Source: Mytilus californianus
Taxonomy: Eukaryota > Mollusca > Bivalvia > Mytilida > Mytilidae
Direction of reading: 5' to 3'
Assembly: GCF_021869535.1 (NCBI RefSeq)
Contig: NW_026262712.1
Span: 104,908,140-104,972,139 of the forward strand
DNA length: 64,000 nucleotides
Made by a program: the position numbers and the translations under genes. Each line of letters starts with the position of its first letter. Positions within the stretch are counted from its first letter, which is position 1. Below, one piece after another: positions 1-14,500 of this stretch. The notes beneath the pieces were generated by a model. That model saw nothing but the letters and a program-made list of their open reading frames with translations. It did not search any database and was not told where the DNA came from.

Positions 1-15
1 ACAATAGTGTTTCAG

Positions 16-125
16 CCGGATTCCAGGACGAAGTTATTAGACAAACTCAATCGAGACGGGGACAATAGTATAACACAAAAGTTATTTGATAAAATAGATA
101 CAGGACAGATAGACAGTAATTTAAG
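16..125 (+). CDS. NAALADase-like exon a (first in window)
   Basis: Reads [18 protein letters not shown]... to ...DSNLR, the stretch just before the LAGTE motif of the family. The acceptor is ttcag at 11-15 and the donor GTATGTT begins at 126. It ends after two codon bases, matching the next exon. The left boundary is less certain because the window begins 15 bases upstream. Confidence 0.8.
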
Positions 126-2525
126 GTATGTTGTTTTAGTTTTTGAAAGCCATACAAGTAATAACAATTCTTTAAATTTAATTACAAGGAAACGTGAGTT
201 ATTCTTCAAAGAGACACAAAAACACAACAAAAAACATAAGTGACCATACAATCTTAACATTAGACAATAAAATTAACGGTACCAATATACATATATATAT
301 ACCTCTTGTCCAACTCTTAGGTGCTCTGAATATAGACCAGTGGTGAATAGATTTAACACAGACTCCCAAAAAAAATTCTGCTAGTTTAAACAATATTTTA
401 TTTTTCAAAATTGCAAAAATGACAAATATACAACAGAAATACAGAATTGCTAAGCAAGAAAAACTCTTATAAATCCTATGTATTACCCTCAAGAGTATTT
501 TCAATATAGTAGCATGAAACCACTATTATTGCGCATAATACGTATTTCTGGACTCTCAAGACCAAAATTTCTGAAAGCCAAATATAAAGCGTTAAAAATC
601 ACTAAATACGAAAAGAACAAAGCGAAAGCAAAATAAACAATGGATCATCTAGAAATGGTTGGTATGGCAAAAAAAATTCCATTTACATGCATTTGAAATG
701 TCATATGTTTGTTACATCATCATTAACACGCTATTGTTCTGATAGTGTTTATTAATCCATATTCTGCCAGGCAAAGGAATTTGCATTAGTGGTACTGTTT
801 CAGAATACTAACAGGAAAACCCCGGTTAGCAGGGACAGAGAACAATAGAGAGAGTGGCGATTTTGTTCACCGACAGTTTCTTCAGTATGGCTTGCAGTCT
901 GAAATTATAGAATATAACGTTACTTTATCATACCCTGACAAAACTGCTGATAATTATGTAAGTGGAAATTTAGCTCATACACATACTTTTTCCTACAATT
1001 TTATTTGATAAATGGTTAAAACATAGTTTTTTGAATTGAATCATAGTTTTTGATTTGTTCATATTCAAAATTTCATTTCAGATTCTTTCGTTGAAAAAGT
1101 AGTTTAATTTATCCGTTCACTCCATTAATATTTCTATTTTCAAAAAGTCCTAATTTTTAATTCCCCCCGGAAATATTAAGTTAACAAGAATGTTTAATTC
1201 GTGGAGATAACAAAATGCACAAATAAAATTAACAAAATTACGACACAAGAAACTAAAAGATTAAAACATAAGTTAAGGTAGTAGTGAATTATATAAAATA
1301 TCAAATTGAATGATAGACTTCAATGATACTCCGTGTAATCTGAATTTCTTTTACTTTTTTTCATTTTAGGTTTCTGTAATCGAGGAAGACGGGACAGAAA
1401 CATTCAAAACAGTTGTTATTGTTGAAGGAGATGAAGTACAACCATACAATGCATTCTCACCATCTGGAAATGTTATGGTAGGCACAAAACGTTGGTTATT
1501 TCATATTGGACAGCAAATTCGTTAACTTTATTAGAGTCACCCGCCTCAATAAGAGAACACAAGTTTGAGCTTTCTAAAAAGCTGGTGACTGCTTCGCTCT
1601 ATCCTAATTTAAGGTAATATGTGTGCATGTGTTTGTTGATTTAGTGTTGGAAATGTGGTATTTTTAGATATTGATTGATATAAAATTGATGTCTTAGACT
1701 TGGAATATCAATTTTTGTATATATATTAGGATGAACTTTTCTGAAATTTTAAACTGGCTATTCAGTGTTTAGTTGTCAATGTGTTTTTGTGGAGTGTGGT
1801 TTTCTAGTTCTTTCAGCTGGTCATTGACATGCTATTTTGATTTCTAGTTCTGTAAATAATTTATTTATATATATATGAATGTTTAGGTATGTTGATTAAG
1901 AGTAACATGATTTCGAGTGATGAAGACAATAACAATCAAAACCAAGGAGTAAACAAAGACCTGTACAACCAAAAGATATTTACAGCAGTTAAAATAAATA
2001 AGAAACAGCAATAAATATTTCGTTTCAGTGAAAATGATGTTGTTCTACTTTGAGTATGCGTTATTCACCCATGCTTTTAACATTTTGTTCAATTTACTTG
2101 TTGAAAATTAAAACATTTACAAATAGACACGACTGTGGAGGTGTGCCTCTCTGGAGTTGTGACTAGATTGGCAGAAGTTATAAAATACAGATAATGCATT
2201 TTTGTAAACATTGTATAGAACATTGTTTAGTAAATCAAATCGTGAATATTGCAGATTAACAAAGCAAATAAACACGTATTAATAATTGATATTTCAATAT
2301 TGAATTTCAGTGTGCAATATATGCATAATAAAACGAACAAGTTGCTTTCTTTAAAAAAGAAATGCAATCATGAACCTCTATGCCTGTTTGGAATGAAAGA
2401 TCAGATAATTGTTCTATAAAGATACATGATTTTACGTCATTTCTTTATATATATATATACAAGTCTAAATTGAAAACAACGTTCAAACCTATGATTGCGT
2501 TGGATAAAAACCGCAATTTTTATAC

Positions 2526-2563
<38 letters not shown>

Positions 2564-5500
2564 GATAAACTGACATGGATTCTTTATGAAACTGATGTTC
2601 TATGTTAGGCATAATTTTCTTGTTAAAGAAATAATTTCTCTCTTTCCCACCCCTCAGTCGCTTCCGATAGATAACATTACAACATGATAAATAAGAGGCA
2701 AACACTGTATGTTAATTCTTTTCTGATGTGCTATTTTGGGAATTAGAGGTAGCTTCCTGGCCGAAGTCGAAATGTAACTGTGAAAAGTGTCTTTGTTGTA
2801 AAGAAGTTTAATGAAATGAATCATGATTATAAGTTGTTGTAGCCTGTTTGAAAATAGTTCAAAACCCTAAGTTATATTCTTATTTGTTAATCCCGAACTA
2901 AAACCATTTGGGAAAACCAATTACACTGGTTTGTATGGGTTGGTAATTGGCTATCATATTCAAGATATGCTTGATCTCAATTTATTTATACCCAGGCAAC
3001 ATACTCCAATCAGTCAGGTATTTAGAGTAGAAACAGTTTGAAACCTCAACTTTATACTTAAATCAGTTTGTTCAAACAAATCTCACTTTTTCATTTCATA
3101 ACATGTTCTTTGTAAATTAGCCAAAATATAACGAAGTTGTTCATTTTTTGTTTTTATACGAGTGTGCGACAGACAGAGGGAAGCAGGAATAATAGTGCCA
3201 ATTCAGTATAGCCCATGTCCAGTACGCAATTGAAAAATCATGTTTTTGCAATCGCATGTACGTTGAATACGGATATTGATTTTAAGAAAAAAAATATTTG
3301 GTTACTAAGTTGTGCTATTTTTTCTTATGAATACAAACGTTTTTGTATTGTCTTATTTGTTATTGTATCGTCCTATTTTGTCGCCAAAACGCTGTAGGCC
3401 TCTGTTTACTAGACACTCTAAATTCACTTATGAATACAGATTGCCTCGACTTCTTGAAAACAAATTGACAGAATTCCAAGAAACTTGCACTGATTCTTCT
3501 TTAGGGTGGACATGAAGTTGTGCACCAGCTACTTCAACTTTAAATCTGATTTTTTGGGGGGTCTACATACCAAAATCAAAAGAATTGGGTTTTTTTTTTT
3601 TGGGGGGGGGGGGGGTGTAACATAATAAAAACAAAAGAATTGACTAGCTATGCCATTTATAACTATATTTTTTGGAGAGAGTAGTCGACACACGTGCTTT
3701 TCCTATAAACGATTAACATACTCATCTCTTAATTTTATAAAATAATCTGGAATAGATAATATTCATCTCACTGTTATTATAATTCTTTGGACAATTGCTA
3801 ATATTTTTGCAATCACATACCGTTAGTAACTTAAGTAAAATATTTTTCAATCCAAACATCGAGGAATATATCAGACCTCATTTTTTTTATTCCATAGACC
3901 ATAAGTTTTAAATAAATAGAGAGTCATCACCTCAACTCCAAAGAATATCACTCAGTGTCAGAATTATTCTAAGGACTCAAACGCATATTCATTTATGAAC
4001 TGTTTCGATATGACATATAATTTCTGCATTTAACACACCTAAAAGGTGCTTTAAATTTCGTCATACTTTCCAGTGTTGACTAGTATTTTGCAATAAGATT
4101 ACGTATGGTTTCTTTATATAAAAAAAGAAAATGTGGTATGATTGCAAATGATGGTATGATTGCCAATGAGACAATTCTCCACAAGAGACCAAATGACACA
4201 GAAATTAACAACTATAGGTCACCGTATGGCATTTAACAATGAACAAAACCCATACCGCATAGTAAGCTACAAAATGCCTCGAAATGACAAATGTAAAACA
4301 ATCATATGAGAAAACTAACTGCCTGATTTCATTGCGTTGTCTTTTATTCTAATTGCTTTTTTCCCCTTATTTATATTTAAGTTTGATACAAACGTAGAGC
4401 TTTAATTAATATAAATAGAAATTCATTATCTTATCTCTGACTGTATCTATCATCACCCAGTCTCTATAAAAGACAATCGTTATTTTATCTCTGAACTTGT
4501 ATTAGTATTTCACTCCTGCTATTGCATAATTTATGCATAATCAACTTTTCTGTTATCCGTCATCTCAGATATGAAGCCTTAAAATTTAATTATTCTTTCA
4601 GAATCCTCATCATACCGCTAAAAATATTTTCATAAGTTAAATGTTTATCAGAAATGAAATATCTCATATCTGCATTTCACACATCTCAACGATTCTTTAA
4701 GGTTCAGTTTGTTTTTCTCTAATTTATTTTCTTTTTATTTCAATTTGTATTTTGATAACGATAAAAGATATTTTGTTCCAACATTTTAGCAATTAAATAA
4801 ATTAAAATAGGAACATTTTTTTTAAAACTCCTTAATTACTGCATAACCATTGACGATAAATTTTTCGTTTAAAATCTAATGTCCAATAGATCGGAACTAA
4901 AATACACATTGTTAATTTTCCGGCATTTGATGTCGTATCCTGAGACGAGAAAAGTCTGTAATTCTTTATCTCATTTAAGCCATTAGCTGTTGCTGTATCT
5001 CAGCCGCATCATAAAGAAACCAATCAGAACCTATATATGATAAGTAATTATTTCAAGATGGCGTGTATATCGACTGAAACTAATAGCTCTGCAACGTGAT
5101 GCGAAGCAAAATGAAACCGTTCCCTGAAACTGTGACTAGCTGTTAAACAAGTTTCAAGTTAGGCGCCGTACACTCTGGTTTAATCAATCACTCATATGCG
5201 AAGTGTCTTAATTTACTCTACAGTATAGCATATTATAATGCATTGTGTTGTATGTGACAATTGGTTGAAAAGGTTTTCATAAATTGACCAGTATATACTG
5301 GTATGTAGACAGCTATATTAAAACATGAACATATATACAATAGCTCATAGGTATAAACAAGAGATTACAGAACACTTTTACAAATATTTCAATGAAAGTA
5401 GGAAAGCATTCAATAATATCCGATTACAAATTTGAATTAATTTTTAGATTTAATTAGTCCTATCAGAATATTGAAATTTTCGTTTCAGGGAAATTTGGTT

Positions 5501-8500
5501 TTTGTCAACTATGCTCGGGAATCAGATTTTCAAAAACTTAATGATATGAACATCAATTGTTCCGGTAGTATTGTTATAGCAAAGTATGGAAAAGGCTTCC
5601 GAGGTAACAAGGTAAATACATAAACAAAAGTGCTGTTATTCTTTGATCTCTGCATATTGTATCTGAGGTTAGAATTCTCTAAATGAAACCCCATTGGAGT
5701 TGTAGCAGCTTAATTACAATTGGGAAATTACCGTAATTACTACGGATGTGACTAAGTCAATTCCCCAAATTGTACTGATATGACTGCACACATTGAAAAT
5801 TCAGTCGGCCTTGCTAACTGAAGTTCTATCTGAAGTTAAGTTAATTTAGTGTGAACCTCTCTTTTCCTCTGTGATTTTGTAGGGTGAATGTAAAATCAAT
5901 TCTTTGAAATTTTGCCTTAATGGTAATTTCACAATTTTGGCACAATTTACCCGAATTGAAAGTGGTATGGATTTGATAGAGGTATTTTGTCAAAAGTCCT
6001 TTGATTTCACATTTTAGATGTTGTGTGTCGATCTTTTAGAATTGAATAACATGCATTTTTTCTTGATTGATTTTAAATTAAGTTGCGAACTTCAATAATC
6101 ATATTCAGTTGCTTGCGTCTATTATGTCATACATTGTTTATTTAATGGCTACGAAGAGCTTAATACATATACCAAGTGCAAACGTCTGTTCATCAATGGT
6201 GGTGATACCGTTAACAGATATAAGAAGATGTGGTATGAGTGCCAATGAGACAACTCTCCATCCAAGTCAAAATTTATAAAAGTAAACCATTATAGGTCAA
6301 AGTACGGCCTTCAATACGGAGTCTTGGCTCACACCGAACAGCAAGCTTTAAAGTGTCCCAAAAATTACTAGTGTAAAACCATTCAAACGGGAAAACCAAC
6401 GGTCTAATCTATTTAAAAAACGAGAAACACTTATGAACCACATCAACAAACGACAACTACTGAACATCAGATTCCTGACTTAGGACAGGTGCAAACAATT
6501 GCAGCGGGTTTAAACGTTTTAATGGTACCAAACCTTCACCCTTATCTGAGACAATAGTGTAACATCACAACATAGAAAGACACACTATAAAATATCAATT
6601 GAAATGGCTTAACTCAATCAAAAGACATATTAACACCAGTAAACATACACTGAACAAATAAATTTGATCTATGATACAATGCAAATACAAAATAGATAAA
6701 CTAAGGGAAGAATAATTAAAGTAACATGTTATACCGCTGTGAAATGTTAAACAATATGCTGCTTGAACAAAAATTTGCAATAACTTTAAACACGGGTAAA
6801 TGAAATTTTTTGTTAGGTATACGTGTACAGTTCAAATGGAGAAAGGAAATATTTTTACAAAATAAATAATTTTGATGTTCATAGTACGAAGAAGTGAAAA
6901 TTTATAGTAATACCAAACACTTATCAAAGCTGGTATATAGACCAGATATAACCCTGAATAAGTAAACATTAAGTAACAAAAAAGCATTACAATTAGTATC
7001 AACAGGTCAAATAAACAAGAAAGTACGATTTGAGAGTACTCACAGTTACTGACAGCTAGTTAAAAGCCCAAAACAATTAATAATAACAAATCATGCATCA
7101 GAGACTAAAATCAACTAAAAACATCCCAGGGATTTAGTATTTTAAGAGACCTATTTGTTCATACTTGTTCCAAGTGTGTTTTAGTGTGTTTTTACGTCTA
7201 CCGAAAATTGTTTTTATTTTATTTTTTAATTCATTTTAAAAACATGTTCTCTATTATTTCCGTCGGATTTCATTGTGTACTAATGTAATATGTTGAGGGT
7301 CAACGCAAAGTTTGCATATACAGTTGTAAACTGCATATGCACATAAGCTAGTATAACAGTTCAGTATTTGCTATTCAATATTGGTTCGAATCTCATGACT
7401 AGTGATGCATGTATTGGAGGAAGGACATACCATATTGACTCATCTGCCCTTACTTCATTTAGAGTTCATGGTATTTCGATTGTTTCGGTAATGTTTGAAA
7501 TATTTTTACTGACGTCTGTAAACAAAAATCTTCATATCTTAACTTTAAATTAAACACCAATAATATTTTAATATTAATTATATATGCAATATCTATCACA
7601 AATACAAGGAGATGTAAGAAAACGTCAAACAGCAACCTATCAACACAAAAATGGAAGACATCTTAAGGTTAACATACGGTCTTTAACAATGGTCTTTTTC
7701 CTACAGGTTAAGAATGCATATGAAGCAGGAGCTGTAGGTATAATACTATACTCTGATCCTGGTGATTATGCCCCTTCTGGTACAAATTCAACATATCCAG
7801 ATACAGTTTTCCTACCAAACGACGGATCACAGAGAGGAAATATTGTTCTTAATAAAGGGGACCAGAGTACACCTGGATATCCAGCTAATGGTGAGTTTAA
7901 TGTTGATTTTTTTGTAAAAAGAAACTAAACCGCTGATTTGTTGACAAACATATACTTAGACCGATTGGTGTAAGATTGTGCACGCTACAGTCTTATTCAT
8001 GGAGCAAACGGATCTGATCCCTTCAACACATTTAGTCGATCAATAATGTTCAAAAATATTCTTTTTAATTAGTTTATTCCTTAGTAGAACTTCTATGTAA
8101 AAAACAAACCGAAACACAACTAAAAGTTTACTACAGTGTTGTGATTTCAACGGATACGTATTTCTTATACTGTTCTAAGTTGTAACGGCGTAGTTACCAT
8201 CAGCTAATCAATTTCAGCTCAGATCTGAAACATTGACAGCAGTGTCTTCTTACGTCAGCATTACATGTCTACCGTCAACTAATCAATTTTAGCTGAGATC
8301 TGAAACATTGACAGCAGTGCCTCCTTACGTCAGCATTACAGGTCTACCGTTAACTAATCAATTTTAGCTTAGATCTGAAACATTGACAGCAGTGCCTCCT
8401 TACGTCAGCATTACATGTCTGACAAGAACATTCTGAACAATGATTGGTATCAGAAATAAAATGTCATTCTCGATTTTTACAAAAAAGTTAAAATTGTGAT

Positions 8501-11500
8501 CGAAAACATTCTTGTCGTTATTGATCCAACGTAAAATGGAAAAACTTGTATAATAGTCATTTGAATTGAGTTTGTTATTTGTAATTATTGTTTTCAAATT
8601 ACAGAATATTCTTACAGATTAAGAGAACATGAAATAAATGCTCGGCTACCAAAGATCCCGTGTTTACCCATCAGTTATAGTAATGCGTATAGCCTGCTGA
8701 GGTATAAGTGTGTACTATTTAATGGCGTTAATGACAAAAGTATGTGCTTTATGTAATCTTTGCCAAAATACTATGTGTAAATGACTTAACTGTTTTGTTG
8801 TCTTCTATCACATTAAGCTTTGGGAATAAGCTTTGGGAATGTCGATATTATTCTCGTCAGTCATATCAATTTCTGTTGGCATTGTTGTTTATTATCAAAT
8901 TCGGTAACTTATCCTTTCGAATGCGATAAGCAAAATACAAAAATAAAATTGTCCTTTCAAAATAATGAAACGTATAATTTTTATGGTTACTCAAATCATG
9001 AATCACAAAAGTTTCCTAAATCTTCAACTTATGAAAACCATAATTTGAAACATCAACACAATCAGTATCAAAAACCTTTAAATGTTCGTCCCAGTTGCTA
9101 TAAAATTTACTTTGCATAGATCATCCATTTAGGAAAATGTCTTGTTGTTGTGGATACGTAGATGGTGCTTACAAAATAGCAACCAAATTTATTAATTATA
9201 ATTATGATAATAACATTACAATTCTAAATTACAATCAGTTTGTCCATCCGTCTATCTGTCCGTTAGCCTAACAAATATTTTCCTCATATTTTTCTTATGA
9301 CTTGTTACGCGAAAGCGCTTTTCGGACTTGTCAAACGCTTACTCCCTGCTTTCCGATACTTTGAATTACGACTGTTGGTATGCTAGCATGTCAAAGCGTG
9401 CAGCTTCTTGTTGAATAAACATATCATATAAAGAATCAAGAGTTTGGAAATATATCCAGAAAATGAAGCGGACAGCAACAAAAGTAAACCATTTTCATAC
9501 TGACACAAATAACCGTAATGTATGCTTCAGATAAAACATAAAAACGCTGTCATTTCATCTATATGTACTATTAATTAATTATTTCAATGCTATGTCAAAG
9601 TCTGATGACTGGTGACCAAGTACCAGACGAATGGAAAGGTAGTCTAAATATCACCTATAGAATTGGTCCAGGTTTAACTAATAAAAGGTAAGCTATCTAA
9701 GTTGAATAACACATTTCCAGGTGCTTTTAACACGAATAATGCATTTCAATTGAAATTTGCAGGAATGTTTCATCCTTGTTTATTTCCATGTTACTGTATT
9801 ATTATTAGCAGTAGTATATTTTTGGTTTCCACTGTGAAATCTGACTGTCAACAACAGTAATAATAGATAATAAATTAGAGACAACGGTTGTTTACCGATG
9901 TACAAATATCATGAACCCATTAAGAAGATACAAATCAAAAATCAAAAACTGATGGAATCGCACGAACTCTAAAAGGGAATAGACCGGACGCGTCGACAGG
10001 GTATGTGTCATTCGAATCCACACTCAGTCAAAATGTCACAATCGTTAATTTATGGATCAGACAATTATTGTGGTATATAAAGATCTAATAAGATGTTCAA
10101 CAATTATTTGATAAAAAAGACACCATTTGGGAAAAATCGAAAGACACAATTCTCTATTTATAAAAAAACCTACAAGGACGTATAAACCATCAATGGTCAA
10201 TTAAACACACTAAATTAAAAAAAAAAGAGCAGACTAGAACTCACATTGTCTAAACAATTGAACAGTTCCTGCTCTATTATTATCACCCCGTCTTGCAGAT
10301 TATGTTAAAAATCCTAAAATGAGTTATATTTGACGCAACAGCATCATGCAATAGTGATTGGTAAAAGTGTCTTTTATAACTTGGATTTTGTAATTGATTC
10401 AATAATTTGCATTTGTGATCGCTGTCTTCAAATAAAATTTATAGTAAAGATTATCTCCTTACTCAGGGTTTATCTTGAATTCAAGTTATTTTGTTGATTA
10501 AATGTTTTCAAGAATATGTTTTCTTCATTTGTTTTTGTATTCGATGCTTCATTCATAACTGGCCATCATTTAAAGGGGACAGTCAAATTCTATTCAAATT
10601 TATGTGAGATAAAAATGTGTTTATTATTCTAGGAAAATAAATCTCAAAGTTAGTAACACACTTGAATACAAACGTATCTTTAATGTTATTGGGAAAATTA
10701 AAGGTGAACTAGAACCGGGTGAGTCAACTTTATATATCTTAATATTATTTATGTATATTCAAGAAAGCTGATAATTTAATGAAAAAAAAGCAATAGGCAA
10801 TATGTCAATCAGAATGAATATTAGCAGCCAGGAGTATTTAAAATTAATTTTGAGGGCTGTTAAGTAACGTTATCAAGTCTTACATATGGGGATATTTCAT
10901 ACATACATAGCATATAGGATTTCCTCAAGTATATCCTAAAACAGATTCAAATGCTTATCAAAGTATGTTATGAAAGCACCTTTTATGTTTCAAAAATAAA
11001 AATACAAACTGAGGATCTAAGCTATAGTGAAGTTTTATGCAAAAGAACGTTGCATTGAAAGAATATCATACTGTTCAACAGAACGTCGCAAACAACTTCA
11101 TTATGCTTTCAATTTATATTAAAATGTAAATGATTTAATGTTCATATTTCAAGTAATTTATATTGATCATTGTCATTTTGCTTATTCTAACATCGGACTC
11201 TGACTTCTTTTAAACTGAGTTTTAGTGTGTGTATTGCTGTGTGTTTGTTTATTTCACATTGACTAGAGGTATAAGAGGAGGGTTGAGATCTCACAAAACA
11301 CGTTTAACCCCGCCGCATTTTTGCGCCTGTCCCAAGTCAGGAACTTCTAACTTTTGTTAATCTTGTATGTTTTTTTTTTATTTGGTACATTAGTAAGTTT
11401 CAGAGTTTAGTGTGACGTCCATTTTCGCTGAACTAGTATACATTATTGTTCAGGGTCCAGTTGTAGTCCGCCTCCGGGTGCGATATTTTCTCGATGTGTT

Positions 11501-14500
11501 GAAGACCAATTGGTGGCCTTGAGCTGTTTTCTGCTCTTTGGTCGGGTTGTCTGACACATTCCCCGTTTCTTTTCTCAATTGTATTGTCAGAAAATATAAG
11601 GGCTCAAAAATTGTTGCGCCTGACTTGCGTTTCGTTTACATCAAACCAATTAGTGCAGCTGGAATTAAAACAATTGAAATGTCAACTCCAGTACGAAGAT
11701 AAAGAGCTTTGAAAACCTAAGTTGTTAAGATGTTATGGTTGAAACACTTAGTGTTTCTAAACATGAAACACTTTATAAACAGTATACAAACATATACAAT
11801 ACCTATTTTTCACCTACGTAGAAAAATGAAAAGTCTTCCAAAATCAGCAAATTAACCTGTCTCATACAGAAAGGTGTTTTTTTTTTTATTTGTTTCATTT
11901 CTTCAACCAAGTATCAGATAGTGCTATTATTATTGTTGTTGTTGTGTTATATCTGCAGATAGATATGTGATGCTCGGTAACCACCGGGATGCCTGGGTTT
12001 TCGGTTCAATAGATCCGATGTCGGGTACCATAGTTATGATGGAAACAGCCAGGGTTTATGGACAATTATTGAAAGAAGGTTATTTCTTATAATCCATTAT
12101 TCAAAATATTAATTTAAATTACCTATTAAATATAATCCAATGCACTGCTACTTATTGAAGTTTGGAACCGTTAATTCTCTCCTTAAATTTCTCTTTATCG
12201 GTTTTTGTCAGGTTTTAAAAGCCATTTATCTTTTAGGCAGCATTTTATATTTTGTATTTTTAATGTTAAGAGGTGACATTTTAGCTTCTAACAATAACTA
12301 GCCAGCATCTTACATTTGATACAAATAATATCTAATGATTTACAACTATCAAAAGAAGCGTAAGCGAATGGTTTGTACATAATTTTACTGGACCCATTTA
12401 TTCATTTGTTCCAGCATTACAAAAATTTGGTTTCGTCTCTCGATTTACAACACAATAAAACAATGAGAAAGTTTTGACATAACAAGATTGCTCTATATTC
12501 GCAAAAGTTGCTGCTTATTATGAATATTCATAGCTTTGAAAATGAGTCAATATCGAAAAAGCATAAGTAAGGTAGATGTTCATAAAATAAGATGTTCACG
12601 CATCGTTGTAAATATAACGGAATTTGATAAGACTGTCGTACAAGTGAGAGGTTTAGCGCTATAAAACCAGGTTCAATCCACCATTTTCTACATTTGAAAA
12701 TGCCTGTACCAAGTCAGGAATATGACAGTTGTTGTCCATTCGTTTGATGTGTTTTGTCATTTGATTTTGCCATGTGATTAGGGACTTTCCGATTGAATTT
12801 TCCTCGGAGTTCAGTATTTTTGTGATTTTACTTTTTATATATGAGTATCGTAAACAGTATATTTATTGTAAATTAACTGCTTTCTTTTGTTTATCATAAA
12901 TTGCCTCCGCAGTTGTTGGTCACATATGCCTTAATTACCTTTTTACGATCTAATTACAGTTGATTATTTCTTAATCACTTTTATTATTTTTGTAAACGGT
13001 CTGCCATATTCAATATATATTAGTGATGGACTATTAACTGGTGTTGTACTTTTTAATAGGATGGAGGCCCCGACGATCGGTGTTGTTTTGTAGTTGGGAT
13101 GCCGAAGAATTTGGATTAGTAGGATCTTTTGAATGGGTGGAGGTATTTATAATCTTTTTATATATTTGTTTTATGTTTCGAACACTTCAGGTCCTTCATT
13201 AAATAATTAAATTGCAAAAACATAGTAAAATGGTCATAATAGGAGGAAAAGATACCAATGGATCAATCGAAAAGCAGAAGTCCAACATGGACAAAGGGAA
13301 AACGAAGAAAAATAAAATAACAGTCAAAAAACATAACTTATGTTCTTCGAAGAACACTAGTTTCGGCTCCACTAATGTCACCGTTTTGTATTTATAGCAA
13401 GTTAAAGTTTGTTACATTGATGTTCTCATTATCTATATTATGGACCATTTGTTCTAATTATAAAAATATGGAGAAATGATCTGAAGGCCAATAAAACAAC
13501 TATGCAGAAATGACCAAAGGATGAAGATATAAACAACTATAGGTCATCAGTGGAAAATTATTATTAAATACAGTTAGACATTTTAAACTGGGGTTGATAA
13601 TTTTCCCCCTTATTGTGATTTTAAACTTATATGCTTAGTCTCAGTTATGATAATGTGTCAACCAAGACACTCGTCACTTATGCTACCATCACTGATAAAA
13701 ATAAATTCAGAAACACTTATACCAACATTTACATTAAGAATATACACCGTTGGACAATTTTACGCTTATTTAAAGTTATATGCATTTGTGCCATTTTCGA
13801 AGCTTTTAAATAGCTTTTTTTTTATTGTATATTCATTTGAAAGATATCAAAAAGAAACATATTCTGTCACTGAATGTTCTATGGTGTATTTCCTCTTTAT
13901 TTTATGACACCACAAAACATAAAAAACGATTGAATGAATTACAAAATTGCAAAATAATTATACATTTAGAATGAGGACTGTTTTACAGGATAACAGCAAA
14001 TGGTTGACATCTCAAGCTGTTGCATATATAAATGTAGATAGCGCGGTATCAGGTAATATTATATACTCTTCAACGTAGTAACCTTCATCCTTAACTTTAT
14101 AACATTCTTTTAATAATTCATATATCATAATTTCATTAAGTGCATATTGTTAAATTTAAAGTACATATATATCCAAAAAGGAAAGATAATTAAAGTGCTT
14201 CCAAGCACTGACTTAGATAATCCTTATTGAACAATAATAAGAGAGAGGCGGAAGATACCAAACGGATATTCATAAGACCATGACAAACTGACAACGCCAT
14301 GGTAAACAACATCTTTAAAGTGATTTGAATACACATGAACTATACAGACCGTACAGATTGTAAATGTGACTGTCTCGAGTAGGCTTAATCGTTATTTATA
14401 TTTTTATCATTATTTTATGATTGACCGTTCTGTTATAATTTTTGCCATTGTAAATTGCATCTGAGATTACCCTCGGTTTTTGGTGGGATTCGTGTTGCTC

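Larger units (their letters stand above)
1478..5488 (+). other. 4-kb intron with microsatellites and one dispersed repeat
   Basis: Contains a short (TA) run near 2444-2460, a longer (TA)n at about 2522-2556, a T12-G13 homopolymer junction near 3588-3615 and a mussel-type dispersed repeat at 4131-4330. The rest shows no coding or structured signal. Confidence 0.6.

Noticed and set aside
832..833. Acceptor TTAGCAG directly before GGACAGAG
   Set aside because: Using it leaves a phase conflict with exon 16-125 and loses the LTGKPRLAG residues; the acceptor at 803 fixes both.
7368..7490. Possible extra peptidase exon followed by gtaatg
   Set aside because: The neighbouring exons join perfectly in phase without it and the translation matches no part of the M28 family.
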